Notes: generated by a model from the sequence alone, not told the origin. 64,000 bases of DNA from Byssothecium circinans (GCA_010015675.1 ML977021.1:257319-321318); one strand, 5' to 3'. Positions 44,013 through 55,700 are shown, counted from the first letter of the stretch. Made by a program: numbers and translations.

Positions 44013-45263
44013 ACTGAAATGCGCGGCTGAAACGAGTAGACGGTAAAACTGGATGCGGAGGACATGATGCCTCTTTTATACATGTGGTTGAGGTGCGGCA
44101 CAGCACCCACGACCTCATCGAGCCCCAGTCTCAACCCCGAGATCGCAGTACCAGGCAAGAAGCTGAAAGAGGTCGGATGCCTAACATGGCTCTTCTAGCT
44201 CCCGTTACTTTCATCACTACACAGATGCACCACTCGGGGCGACGCGAACCGCAATGGGATCATACCTGTCTCGCGCCAACGAGGACCCGACATGGGTCGT
44301 AGACAGTGACACTGTGTATTGTCTCATCATATTGTTGATGAAAATGTGTAGTGCAGCAGAAGTCAAAAGCGGACGTTGTGATCAATGGTTGGTCACGTAT
44401 TGCCGAGAAGTCCACGGTTTGCACTACCACACCACCCGGACAACCTTGGCTCTCATGTAGTAGTAAAAGTGGGATATAGCTGAGCGCAACCACGCAGCTC
44501 TCACTCTCGATTATGGGAAGGTAATAGTCTAACAATTGTAGGAGAGAGTAAGATAGTAAAAAGGCCAACCCTTTAAGCAGAGTGCTAGACGCTGTATCTC
44601 CCCAGGATAAGTTTTCCAGAGAATCTTCTTATATATGTCTCTACAGATTTGTCTATAGCAAGGCCTTATATCTTACTTTTTCTGCTGTATGAGAGCTGGA
44701 AACTGAGTTTAATGTTCAAAAAACACGCACCTCTTTGTTATTATGAAAAATTATGGGAAGGATGGGTGGGAACGGGAAGAGATGTTGACAGGGAGGCTGA
44801 TGAGCAAGAAGGTATTTGATGGGTGGGAAGAGATAGGATGCAGAAGATCTACGGTAGCTTTGTTTTGTGTTTAATCGAAATGAAGAGACGGTTAGGGAAG
44901 GGACGAAGACGTTGAAGATAGCTTTGGAGAAACAATAAAGATGGAAATGGAACAGGCTTCGATAAACGGCAGGATATCTACAAATAGTATTCGGGAGACG
45001 TAGACTATCTAGACAAGAATTGGACATGTCATTCTAGGTTAGCGAAAGCCAGTAAGACGTATCTGCCCAAGGATAAGGCGATAGAAGCTTACAGTGAGCG
45101 AACCAATTACCCTGGTCGTACCCCTTTCATATCTGCCATTGGATGATGAATAATGAGTGTTAGACACTCGCGTTTCCGGTTTTTGTCACGGGATGATGCT
45201 CGCCAGAAATCGATGTAATGGTTCGCGACGCTGGTCGGGACGGGGTGCTGGGAAGACTCATTT
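44013..45263. other. Intergenic with a family C element
   Basis: About 1.25 kb with no gene. A complete inverted-repeat element sits at 44450-44695. ORF 44716..45027 and others have no domain. Confidence 0.6.
44450..44695. mobile_element. Family C inverted-repeat element (MITE-like), long copy
   Basis: It is 246 bases. The left end is CTCTCATGTAGTAGTAAAAG and the reverse complement of the right end is CTCTCATACAGCAGAAAAAG, so the ends form an imperfect terminal inverted repeat. The interior shows GTGGGATATAGCTGAGCGCA and AGATAGTAAAAAGGC, shared with 52529-52775 in the same orientation. Confidence 0.75.
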
Positions 45264-47348
45264 TCATTTGCCTTCCGCTTTCGAGATGAGATTCTCGTCG
45301 AACCCAGCAGGTTCCCACACACTCTTGTCCTTCTTGTTCTGGGTGAATATAACATCACCCTTGAAATAGACGACAACGCCGCCTTTGCCAGTGGCGCTCG
45401 CAGTGATCCTGAACAAGGGGAAGCCCGTCGCTTCGTCTGCTTTACGCAGTGGAATGAGCAACACGTTTTCTTCAGCGCACCAAGATTCCACAATATCCTT
45501 GAAGCTGAGTTCCGTGGCATCCTTGTGTGTCGATTGCGGTGGCTCTGTGTTGACAGACTTCGAGAGGTTTGGCGTTCCTGGTGAAGGTGCGCGAACAGGC
45601 TCCGCCGCGGGCAGTTCGAGGTTTTCCAGACCTTGGCCTTGACTTTCGAGATCCAAAGAAGTATTGACAAGATTATATGCGGCGTCCCAATCGCTTTCAT
45701 GGATAGGGATGTCAACAAGAGTTTTTGGAAGGACCTCATCGCGCCACCAAGCAAGCCAAGCCGATATTTCTCCTAAATTGCGGCCTTCATAGGTCAACCA
45801 GGAATGCAATACGGGCATAAACTTCTTCTCGAAAAATTCGACATGAATAAGTTCGGCCATGATGCGCGAGGATAGGATGTCTATCCAAGCTAGGACTTCG
45901 TTGAGAAGATCCAATTTTTGGTCTGATGGGTCTATCTCGAATTCTGATAAATGCTTGGCGAGTCGTGGGAGCAGGATATTGACTAACAGCTGATCCATCT
46001 CGCGTGGGAATGCTTTTCTCCAGATATTAATTCCGGGAATGACGCCTCTATCGATTGACCATCTCTGGAGGATGCTTTTGACCTTTGATTTGAGGGTTCC
46101 AGTCCACACAGTACAGTAACGCAACCAGGGAAATATCCATTGTGGAAGAGGGGAAGATGTTTTCTTCCTCAATTGCGGATTCCACTTCTCGACGCCCGTC
46201 AGAACTTTGAGTTCCATTGCTCTTGTTGCACGTCTGACGAGGAAGGGTGGGAGTGAAGGCTGCCACACATCGAATAGGGCAAGGAAAGTCGAAGTGTCGG
46301 TGTCATCATCCGGTTGAAGCTTCAACAAGCCTGCGTGTAATTGATTCCAGAGCAATAGCATCAAGGACTCGTAGGGTGTGGATCGCTTGTGTGTACTTGG
46401 TCCGACCTCGATAGAAGGCTGCTCCGAAGGGCGTGAAGAGGGATCAATAATGTTGCGTAACTCCTGGAAGGCTTTCGCGACACTCGAGAGGGTATTTCCG
46501 GAAGACGGATCCCAACTTGACAAGGTTTGTGCAAAAAGTGGGTGCATGAGCGCGATGGCTTCCTTTTCAAATCTCTTTGACGGATACGTGCTCTGCAAGT
46601 CTTGAAGGCCCTGCACAAGTACACTCCACTCCGTCTCTTTCTGCAAGCTCTGCAGTCGAGAAGTGATGTCGCGAGCTTGCTTCATCTGAATCTCCAAGTG
46701 CTCGATTTCGGCGCTCAAATTTTCCATTTCGTGCTCAATGCTCTCTCGTTCGCTCGCCATTGCCGTGACAGAATCCTCAAAGGCGGTGAGTTCTCGCTGG
46801 ACTCGGGACGCCAAAGCTGACTGAAAGGGCACATGGTCTGCCCGAAGACTGAGAGTTGATGTCGACGCAGACTCCCCAGATGCCAAGAGCAGTGATTGTG
46901 GGATGTGTATGCCAGCAGCCTCAATTGCCGCCTCTGTCTGGAAGATTGTCTTCTTCGGTCGCGACGATGGCGCTGAACGGGGGGTCGATGCGCCGGTCGA
47001 GGTGCCTTTCTTCCTGCGTCGCGCGGCGCGCTGTTCATCCTCCGAGTCCTCGTCGTACTTTTCGCCATTCTGCTCAGCCTTCCGCCGCTCTTCACGCTTC
47101 TGCTGGTCCGTCTTCTCCCGTACACCGCCGATTCCAACCTTGGTCGGCCTTACTTTGACGGCTATCGCTTCTTCGATCCCTTCGCCTGATCTTCCTAGAC
47201 CGCCGCCCGTGTAGCCCATCTTGGCCATCATCTTTGCGCCAAAGCCACTGAACGATCCGGAGGTTCCATCGTCAAGCTTTGGCTTCTTCTTTTGGGATTC
47301 CTGGCGAAAGTTGCGCTTCCGCTTGGGCTGCTCCTCTGGCGCATCCAT
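45264..47348 (-). CDS. TFIP11: G-patch spliceosome factor TFIP11/Ntr1 (STIP family)
   Basis: Single-exon gene of 694 aa. The frame is open to 47564, but the extra 72 residues are low complexity (derived from the CCGCCAT repeat), so the start is set at MDAPEEQPKRKRNF. The protein activates the Prp43 helicase to release the lariat and disassemble the spliceosome in the nucleus. The G-patch is at residues ~30-60 (GSFSGFGAKMMAKMGYTGGG, then LGRSGEGIEEAI). A basic/acidic linker precedes a coiled coil (AMASERESIEHEMENLSAEI, EHLEIQMKQA). The long helical TFP11 domain follows (STPYESLMLLLWNQLHAGLL; WIDILSSRIMAELIHVEFFE). The C-terminus is ATGKGGVVVYFKGDVIFTQN. Size is between yeast Ntr1 (~708 aa) and metazoan TFIP11. 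Confidence 0.92.
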   Translation of the reverse strand: MDAPEEQPKRKRNFRQESQKKKPKLDDGTSGSFSGFGAKMMAKMGYTGGGLGRSGEGIEEAIAVKVRPTKVGIGGVREKTDQQKREERRKAEQNGEKYDEDSEDEQRAARRRKKGTSTGASTPRSAPSSRPKKTIFQTEAAIEAAGIHIPQSLLLASGESASTSTLSLRADHVPFQSALASRVQRELTAFEDSVTAMASERESIEHEMENLSAEIEHLEIQMKQARDITSRLQSLQKETEWSVLVQGLQDLQSTYPSKRFEKEAIALMHPLFAQTLSSWDPSSGNTLSSVAKAFQELRNIIDPSSRPSEQPSIEVGPSTHKRSTPYESLMLLLWNQLHAGLLKLQPDDDTDTSTFLALFDVWQPSLPPFLVRRATRAMELKVLTGVEKWNPQLRKKTSSPLPQWIFPWLRYCTVWTGTLKSKVKSILQRWSIDRGVIPGINIWRKAFPREMDQLLVNILLPRLAKHLSEFEIDPSDQKLDLLNEVLAWIDILSSRIMAELIHVEFFEKKFMPVLHSWLTYEGRNLGEISAWLAWWRDEVLPKTLVDIPIHESDWDAAYNLVNTSLDLESQGQGLENLELPAAEPVRAPSPGTPNLSKSVNTEPPQSTHKDATELSFKDIVESWCAEENVLLIPLRKADEATGFPLFRITASATGKGGVVVYFKGDVIFTQNKKDKSVWEPAGFDENLISKAEGK

Positions 47349-47747
47349 GGCGTCGGTCGCGCGGGTGGTGTGCGGTCGGTGAGGTAGATGGTGGGGAAGA
47401 GTGTCGCATGCGGTCAGGTTGTGTGCCCAGGTAGTTGCTGCAGTGCTAGGCGGGGAGAGGAGAGGGCCGCGTCGGTGGAGTCTGTGAAAACAGTCGCATC
47501 CGCCATCCGCCATCCGCCATCCGCCATCCAAGATGTTAGGCGGCAGTTGCCAAGGCGCTAGCATGCGTTAGTGGCAGGCGCGACCAGGGAAGCATCCTAC
47601 TTAGCGAGTATTGAATGCTATTCTTGGGCCTTGTGCCATCTGATGATCTGAGGTGCAAGAATAACAGAGTCCCCCTTTCGACACACACGCCATTGAAGAG
47701 ATAGCACACGACGCAGAATTGGCGGACCTCCGTTAGCATCCGCCACC
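47349..47747. promoter_or_regulatory. Shared upstream region of TFIP11 and the 1065-aa gene, with CCGCCAT repeat
   Basis: About 400 bases between divergent starts. Four perfect tandem CCGCCAT units lie at 47500-47527, immediately preceded by GCAT. They are placed in the middle of the shared promoter. Confidence 0.7.
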
Positions 47748-50700
47748 ATGGCCTCCTCTCCAGCCGACGTGGCACAACCTAAGCCGCTGCATTCGAGCGA
47801 AAACACCGCCATCGACCTCCGCCATCCGACGCCCGATCTGCAGTCGTTGCAAGGGGCGTATATCGGAAATATAGAGCGTCTGGAAGAACACGCAGAGAGA
47901 ATGAGCGAGAGCGGGTCCGACCTTGGGGAAGAAATACGCAAACTCCAACTCGAACAGAAGCTATCCGACAGTCGCCGTTCCTCGATGGTCTTCGCGTCGC
48001 CCGCCGAAGAGCCCTTGCGCCAATTCACCACACGGAGCCGGAATGCCTCGACCAGCTCGTACACCAATTCCATTGTGGACGTTGTGGGGAACGCAAGATG
48101 GGGCGGCTATTCTCCCGCCGGCTACGTGACTTCTCCTGTTGGCTCGCTCAAGTCCACCTCCTTCTCACAGCACCCGCCGAACCAACAGCGCCAACGGTCC
48201 AGCTCGAAGGCATCGCGCCTAGGTCAGATTGTTCAGACGGAGGAAGAGGAAGACGGCCTGCAAAACATAGCCGAACAGCCTGCATCGCCGCACTCACGGC
48301 GTTCCCCTCACCAATCGCAACGCCCCACCTCACCGCAAGCAAGCCAACGCTCCGTGTCCTCCTTCACGCGCCAATACAATGATATCGCCGATGAGATACA
48401 GCATGAGCTACGCCAGAACGTTATACTTGAGAGCGATTTCGACCCAGAGTCACACTCTGTCGAGCAAATGTCCTTCGAGTACGACCCTTACGCAGAAGTG
48501 CTGCATCGGCCCGCGACGGTAGCATCGACCGATACCACCCACAAGTTGAAGACCCTATGGCAGGACTTCGACGGCACCCACTGCCCAGATACAGTGCCCG
48601 AAGAACCCGAGCCTTCTCAGAGCAGTGACAGTCGTCACTCTTCTCACGTGAAGGCGGCCCCTGACCCTGGCCCGCAAGGCGTACCACCTCCTGATGATGA
48701 CATGGTCTTTTACCCTGCCCCCGTTCCGCGCATGCTCAATCTGCCTCAGCGTTTATCCAAGCTTCCAGCTGCAAACGTCCAGGCAAAGCGTCGCACCCAG
48801 CTTCTTGATTCGATGCAGGCAGACAATCGAAAGTCTGGTGCCTGGCCGACTGAAGCTGGGGCGGAGCAACCAAAGCCAAACAGGAAGAGCAGACAGGGTC
48901 TCGCCGGTCTCCCGCCACAACTACGCGCGAGCGCTTTCTTTGACCAACCTGCTCCTCCCCAGGAATATGAAGTCAAGGGTGAATCTGCCGAGGACACTCT
49001 GAACAACATTCTAGAAGCTTCTGCTCATGCTCCTGTATCTGCTTTTACTGATCATCCATTTGCCGGCCATGTAGGTGAGGAGGTCTATGGCAAAGAGCAC
49101 AAGCGGAAAGGCTCCAAGGCGAATGCGCTAGAAAAGACCGAAGAAGAAGACAACCGCAAGAGCAGGAGCTCACTCAATCTTCTTGACACTCGCCGCAATT
49201 CAAGTGGTCAACCTCTGAACAAGTTGAAAAAGCGTAACAGTTCGGCAGACTTGAATATGTTGACTATCCGTGCTGCGGAGAGTCGGATGAGCTTGGGCGA
49301 CCAATTGGAACAGCCTGATATCGATGGTGATCGGCCTGAAGATGCTGATCAAGATTCGCCCAAGGCCAATTCATTCGAAGGTGAAGATCATGAGAATGCA
49401 GAAATTGAGGAGGAAGAGGAAGAACAGGAACCTGAAGATGAGATGCCGTTTGGCCCGCCTACAACCTTACTTGCGGAACTCCAGTTGCGCAAACAACAGC
49501 AGAAGAGCCGGAATCTGACCGCTGCCACCGCATTTCCAAACGGCATGCATTCGACCTTGTTAGAATTGGACGCGGTGGCAGAGATTGAGAAGAAGAAGCG
49601 AAGGGGCCAGAAAGTCAACCTTGCCTGGGAAGCCCAGCCCCTGGCCACAGAAGATGATGATTCAGAAGACGACGTCCCACTAGGTATCCTCTATCCCGGC
49701 CGTGACGGTTTAGTCAACAAGAAAGCTGGAGCAAATGCCCAGCAGCAGTCGGATTGGGATCGCCCATTGGGCTTGATTGCGCAGCGTGAGCTAGAAGACA
49801 ATGAGCCCCTTAGTAGTCGGCGAAATCGCCTCGTGGGCAAAAGGATGCCTAGAGATCCGAGCCCGTCGAAACGACAAACACAGCTCATGGGTTCGCAGAG
49901 CCAATCTAATCTAGCAGTTCCAACGACAAGCACACCGCAGCCCGAATCCGACGAGGATGAGGGCGAAACACTTGCTCAGCGTATGCGCCGCATGAAAGAC
50001 CGACAAGCACTTGACGATGCATTGGGCGATGTACGCAAGAGTGCCGTAAGTGATGACTTCGCTGCGGAAATGATGAGCCAATTCGGCGTGAACGAAGAGG
50101 AAAAGCCCAAGCCTTCAGCATCCCCTGCCAACGGTGAGGAAGAGGAGACACTAGGACAACGACGGGCACGCCTACAGGCGGAAGCATTAGCAAGAGGCGA
50201 TGCGAATCCACACGGCAACCGACCCCCTCTTCGAGCATCACTGTCCATGGCAGATATACTCGGTGCTCATCCCGTGAACCCAAACAACCAAGCTCGCAAG
50301 GTATCCGACGAAGCACTTATGGCCGCACTTCCACAAGACAGTCTACTACGCAAAAGCGCAGAGAAACAAGAGAAGCTTCGGGCTAGCAGGATCGATATGA
50401 ACCGCATGTCAAGTTACGGCAATTTGAATCAGCCACTTCTAGGCAATAGTGTTGGCAGAACATCAGAAGAACAACCACTGGGCGCGAAAATCCAAGCGTA
50501 TAAGACCATGATGTCTGGAGCACCTACGCCCATGACTGCGCCCGTCAGCCGCGCGTCTATGATGCACAATAGTCAAATGATGCCTGGCGCCACCCCAGCT
50601 ATGTCAACTATGAACCTGCCTGGTCAGCGCGACAGCTACTTCCCACAACCTAATATGGGAATGATGGGCATGAATGGCATGGCCATGAACAACGTTATGC

Positions 50701-50945
50701 CACCACAGATGAACGGAATGAATATGAACATGGGCATGATGGGTGTGCAAGGCATGGGCTATCCTCAAATGGGCGGTATGCCTGGTATGCCACAGTCCAC
50801 CATGATGGGCATGCCGACTATGCGGCAAATGCCGCCCATGCAGTTCGGTGGTGCGGGCCTACAGCAGGGCATGTTGATGGAGCCGCCCATGGACCCGAAA
50901 CAGCGGGCTGTAATTGACCGCTGGAGGTCGAGCGTTATGGATTGA
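47748..50945 (+). CDS. Large fungal protein with methionine-rich C-terminus, unknown function
   Basis: Single-exon gene of 1065 aa. Most is disordered-looking: Ser/Arg/Pro and acidic-rich, with short helical segments (LQSLQGAYIGNIERLEEHAE; EIRKLQLEQKLSDSRRSSM; FTRQYNDIADEIQHELRQNV). A strongly acidic run of mostly Glu lies near residue 560 (ENAEIEEEEEEQEPEDEM). It precedes a conserved-looking core (FGPPTTLLAELQLRKQQQKS; AFPNGMHSTLLELDAVAEIE). Short repeated motifs of ETLAQRMRRMKDRQALDDAL and EETLGQRRARLQAEALARGD follow. The last ~130 residues are Met/Gly/Pro/Asn-rich (PQMNGMNMNMGMMGVQGMGY) and end AVIDRWRSSVMD. No signal peptide or membrane segment is visible. I do not recognise the family; a scaffolding or RNP role is speculative. 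Confidence 0.85.
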   Translation: MASSPADVAQPKPLHSSENTAIDLRHPTPDLQSLQGAYIGNIERLEEHAERMSESGSDLGEEIRKLQLEQKLSDSRRSSMVFASPAEEPLRQFTTRSRNASTSSYTNSIVDVVGNARWGGYSPAGYVTSPVGSLKSTSFSQHPPNQQRQRSSSKASRLGQIVQTEEEEDGLQNIAEQPASPHSRRSPHQSQRPTSPQASQRSVSSFTRQYNDIADEIQHELRQNVILESDFDPESHSVEQMSFEYDPYAEVLHRPATVASTDTTHKLKTLWQDFDGTHCPDTVPEEPEPSQSSDSRHSSHVKAAPDPGPQGVPPPDDDMVFYPAPVPRMLNLPQRLSKLPAANVQAKRRTQLLDSMQADNRKSGAWPTEAGAEQPKPNRKSRQGLAGLPPQLRASAFFDQPAPPQEYEVKGESAEDTLNNILEASAHAPVSAFTDHPFAGHVGEEVYGKEHKRKGSKANALEKTEEEDNRKSRSSLNLLDTRRNSSGQPLNKLKKRNSSADLNMLTIRAAESRMSLGDQLEQPDIDGDRPEDADQDSPKANSFEGEDHENAEIEEEEEEQEPEDEMPFGPPTTLLAELQLRKQQQKSRNLTAATAFPNGMHSTLLELDAVAEIEKKKRRGQKVNLAWEAQPLATEDDDSEDDVPLGILYPGRDGLVNKKAGANAQQQSDWDRPLGLIAQRELEDNEPLSSRRNRLVGKRMPRDPSPSKRQTQLMGSQSQSNLAVPTTSTPQPESDEDEGETLAQRMRRMKDRQALDDALGDVRKSAVSDDFAAEMMSQFGVNEEEKPKPSASPANGEEEETLGQRRARLQAEALARGDANPHGNRPPLRASLSMADILGAHPVNPNNQARKVSDEALMAALPQDSLLRKSAEKQEKLRASRIDMNRMSSYGNLNQPLLGNSVGRTSEEQPLGAKIQAYKTMMSGAPTPMTAPVSRASMMHNSQMMPGATPAMSTMNLPGQRDSYFPQPNMGMMGMNGMAMNNVMPPQMNGMNMNMGMMGVQGMGYPQMGGMPGMPQSTMMGMPTMRQMPPMQFGGAGLQQGMLMEPPMDPKQRAVIDRWRSSVMD

Positions 50946-51603
50946 TCACGTTGCTACGCATGGTTTTGGATCTGCATTTAGCATTTAGATTCGCATTTGT
51001 GTTGGTAAGAGGGTTTTTCTTCATGGGATTTGAGGAGTTAGGAGGAGTTAGCATCGCATTGTGCATTGCATGTCACGGGGCATTTAGGCCTCCAGTGGGA
51101 TTTTATGGTTCTCGAATACGGAATGAATATGAATCGTACACGGTAATGGTACCGTTCATGTTTGACGGATTCTTCACATTGGACGTTCGAACTAGTACCT
51201 TGTAATGCACCTTTTCGCGACTGAAGTCGTTTTGAAGCACTCTTTTCATCCTCCTCGGGCCTGCCAGTCTCTCGATAAGGGCTATCTACTTTCGGCTGTC
51301 ATCACTTCATGCAGTCAAGAAAAAATTCAAAAATAGGAAGCTGCCGTGTCGGATAGTGGGGAGTGCCCGCTTGGCAGGTCAAACTTGGAGATGTCGAATT
51401 GTGAACTACAATGCCAAGCCAAGGCCAAGTATTCAAAACAATTTAGGGTTTCCCGATGTTGTGGGAGCCGGTGCAAGCTTTTACCCACATCTGCCATAGA
51501 AAGTTTGTGCCGTTCGTTGGCTATACATCAAAAGGCCAGTGAAGCCGCTAAGATGAAGATACGAGTATTTCATGCCGGCTGTGCCTGTTCAACAAGACCT
51601 TGG

Positions 51604-51759
51604 CTCTCGCTTAGCAGAAAGCAAGATATAAGCAATACTATAAAACCTATTCTAGGGGGGATACAGCGCCTAATACTTCACTAAGAGGACGAGCCCTTAC
51701 TGCCTCAAGAGTGAGGTTGGGTAGCTGCGTTCCACCCTACTTTTCCGGCTACTCGAAAG
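51604..51759. mobile_element. Family C inverted-repeat element, short copy
   Basis: It starts CTCTCGCTTAGCAGAAAGCA; the reverse complement of its right end is CTTTCGAGTAGCCGGAAAAG. The interior GGGGGGATACAGCGCCTAAT and TTGGGTAGCTGCG matches 31880-32020 in the same orientation. Confidence 0.65.
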
Positions 51760-52528
51760 CTTGGAATATTGGACGAGCCAACGAAGATCCGCGGATGAGA
51801 GTGAAAAGATGTGCTCCGCGGAAGGCTACTCATCTCGGATCAGATGCCGGTAGAATGGGATCTTGGTTGGGGGAATGTACCTGAGACAGAATACGTCTCA
51901 ATGCCGTAAAAATGATTCGTAAGTTGGATGCCTTCGGAGGTGAAGAGTGACGAAAGACGCTAGGGACGTGCCGTTACCTGGGACTCGGCTATCTATGAAG
52001 GAACCACGGTGGGTCTCTGCAATCGTGACGATAATCACTCTCGATTCGCAAAGATGTCAATAATAGGTCCCCCTAACAAGCCCTCTAAAAACACAGAGGT
52101 CATAGCTTCAACGATTAGTTGCTCACTTCACCCATGTACACACCCGACCAGGCGGTCTACAAAATACCTTTCATTACCATCCACGACTTACTATCATCTC
52201 AACGAGAGGGCCGAAGAGGCTGCGGCTAACAGGAAATGTCAATTTCTACCGCTGCCGAGGGGCTGTCAAGCTTATATGTCAGTAGGTCTTCCAAGATCCA
52301 CTTCACATCAGCCGGAGTCTAAGCGTTCCGAAATTCTTCCAATAACATACTGTTCTCCGAGGAATCGACATTAATGGATATAAAATATTTTCGAAAAAAC
52401 ATGTGCTATCGGGAAACCTGCATCACCGTTCCGACGAAAAATATGATGACCCCTCTGGAGGAATTTCCGAGACCTTGACCACAATTTTAGCGCAAGTTCC
52501 CACTCCCCATAGTACCATGGTATGCGCT

Positions 52529-52775
52529 CTCTCGCGTAGCAGTGAAAGTGGGATATAGCGCAGCCACGCAGCCCTCACTCTCATAGCAAGGTAAGAAGTA
52601 GTCTAATAATCGCAGGAAATAACAAGATAGTAAAAAGGCTCGGTCTTTAACCAAAGTACTAGACACTGTATCCCCCTTAAACAAGTTTTACAGAGAATCT
52701 TCTCAACACTATTTCTCTAAAAAATTGTCGGCGGCGAGAGAGCGAGAGCGTTACCTCCCATTTTTTCTGCTACAG
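52529..52775. mobile_element. Family C inverted-repeat element, long copy
   Basis: The left end CTCTCGCGTAGCAGTGAAAG and interior (GCAGCCCTCACTCTCATAGC; AGATAGTAAAAAGGCTCGGT) match 44450-44695. The right end CATTTTTTCTGCTACAG is the inverted terminal repeat; the exact right border is uncertain. Confidence 0.7.
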
Positions 52776-55700
52776 GAGGAGATGAGGAGGAAGAGCAGGA
52801 AGAGCAGGAACATGCATATATCTAGGACGAAGGGGAGCAAGCCCATATCCCAAATCCTAACTGGGATGGCTAGCGGCGGGATTAGTCAAGCAATCTGGAA
52901 TCGGTGCGAGGTTCGTATTTCGACTCTATCATCGTAACTTGTTGACCCACATTAGCTTGGCGGTCGAGCTGGTATATGTGCTGTGATAGAATCCAATACC
53001 GCGTAGCATCTTGGCGAGAGAGTTGTTAGGTATGCCTGCCCAACGCAAGAACGGGTTGAAGATGAGGTTTTGGAAGGCAGTTTGGCAGCGATAGGGAATT
53101 CTCATAATCGTGACATATTGCGCGATAACGTTGCGTTTTTGCATCTGCGGTGACATTACCGGACAGGTAAAGCTGTCTTGAAATGGAAGGAGACAAGAGA
53201 TTCATATAATATAGGGCTCCATAGCAGAGCGTTAGGCGATGAACTAGGCGCTCTTGGACGTTGGAGTAGGGTGACGTTCGAGGAAGGTTATTATAGCACG
53301 GTGCTGTACCAGGGGTAGTCGGATGATTACCGCTGGGTCCTATCCGGGCCTGTATGACTGCCGAAATAAGCACTTGCTGAGATCGCCGGGAGCCTAGGCG
53401 ATTCTGTTGCAGGCGCAGGCACACTGGTTGCCTTCATCGCTTAGATGCATGCAGTGAAGTGTTTGGACGACTAATACCCACACACATCAGCCATATGATT
53501 AGTAGATTGTTGTTCTGAATACCTATCAAAGAGATGTTGTCGGCAGCGGCGGAAAGAAGTGAGTCGAATGTTGGGTAGCCAGGTAAGCACTTTGAACGAG
53601 AAAGATTGTTGATGCGGGTTGTGATTACACTAGGTAATTGTAACTTTTCTAGATTGTTTCCAAACATATAGTTTACCCGGCCAATATTGGGCTGTCGTTT
53701 GTGTGTCACTAGAGCTTTGCTCCTTTCCTGCGTACGGGGTGACACCGTAAAGGACATACACAGGCCCTGACCACTGCCACTATCCAGTGGAAATAAAGTT
53801 CGCTACATAAAATTTTTCACTAGCAGGCAGTCAGCCGGTTGGTCTGTATGAGGATGTATTTTCGGGAGTAGAGTATTTTAGCAGTGTTGCACAAGACTAG
53901 GACATGGTCCAGACGACTTCGGATATCTGGCCGATCTTCGTCGCTCAAGCTTTTCCAACACCAGGAAAAACTCTGTCTGAGATAAAATAAGTGGTAAGAT
54001 GTCATCGCCAAGATGGTGAGAATAGATGAGGAAGCCTCGCAGGACCAACAGAGGTTGAGAGGCATGCTCCAAAGGTATTAGCATCTTCATGTTTCGGAGC
54101 AGGGAGTTCAGGAATCGCGTATCTATACTGGCACATGGATGTAGCTAAGTCGTGACAACCACAATCCACAATCTCCGCTCCTTTACCGCTTATCTCTTCA
54201 ACTCCGCAGTACAGGCTTGGCCACTCATACTCTACGGTGGTTGCAAGACGTCTACGCAGCAGTTCCGTGAAAAGGAAGGCGGATACCACTCGCGCGATCA
54301 CGTCAACATGGCCCCCAAGACCACCAAGCTTCACACTTCTCCGCGCGCGATCTGCCAGCGTCTGCGGGTGGCTTGAAGAAACAATTCCCCATTAAGGGAC
54401 TTCTACAGAAAGTAACTGATTCTGGGTCTATCGCCGTCCCCGCACGATCCTTGCCGTTGATCAATGCAGCTACCGCGAACGCGATAGACTACTGTTCAGA
54501 AATACACGTTAGTAAAACAGTCGAACACGCGGGAAGTAACTCTACAGTAGCTGCACTGGCAGTTCCAACCCTGATTATACTCGGTCTTGAAGTCCGGCTT
54601 GCATGAACTGGTCGCCTGGTATTTCTGATCAGACGACCAGAGGCAACGACACCGCAGCATCCTTCGTCCCGTATGGCATCCGACTTCGTTATCGCGTTAT
54701 CTGAGGTTAAGCTTACACGTTGTCTTGGAATTAAATTGATGTGTGCGAGGCTAGCCGAAACTAGGAGGTGCCTGTGTATACGTGCTTTTAAGCTTAACTT
54801 CGTGGTCAGCCGATTCCTCGCAAGGTCCTCGCACTTGCAGCTGCATACCACACCGAAGACACTCGTTCTAGGATCGTCACGGGCGCAGCGCTTCCGATCT
54901 GCAAAGGAGCAGGAATGAGGATTCGCTTACCTGTGGAATCCAGGCTATCATTCGTCAAATTCCAAATCACGCCTCGCGTCAATATGGCGTGGAATCGATC
55001 GGCACTGAGACAGCCAGCTACATCACGCTGAGGAACATCTAATCAATTTAAATCTGACCTATCATTCGTTTTCCATCCGAAGCGGCCTGTCGATGTGGAA
55101 GACCTAGCGATATGGCATCCTTTACCCGGACAATTACTAGGAACATCGATTCACAGTTCTTCTCACAGTGAGCATACCGATCCTTCCATTTCTCATGTCT
55201 TGTGTCTATTCACCGTAAACATCCTCACGATACTTTAATAGACTACCGCAATGCTCACGGGCACTCTGCGAGCTCGAGGAGTAGCAAAATGTACCGTCCC
55301 GAGCGTTCGGATGCTGGAGTTCAGGGTGTGGTGCATATTGCATATCTTCTCGAATCAAAACATCTAAGCCCCTCTAGGGCAACCGGCCGTGTACGATCCT
55401 GAGTAGAATCCAATGAACTCGAAGGGCCGTCCTCAGGCAAAACAACGCCCGTGGCTGCACCCTTTCACATGGCCTCATTTCATGCTGGCTGAACGAAAAC
55501 CTGTCACCACCTTCCCCCGACACACTCGTCTTATCTAGCGAGAGCCTGACAGCCTTGCCGATCAGTCCACTTACGCTACATCTCGCCATCAGGAACACAT
55601 TTAACGTGAAGGCAAAGCTGCAGCCAAGCGGCGCCCTGCACCAGTAAGCAGCTCACCTGTATGAATTGCGTCTTGTCAAGCGTCGGACATCTAACCTCTA

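Noticed and set aside
46856..47214. 100-aa plus-strand ORFs inside the TFIP11 gene
   Set aside because: Antisense shadows of the strongly supported minus-strand coding sequence.
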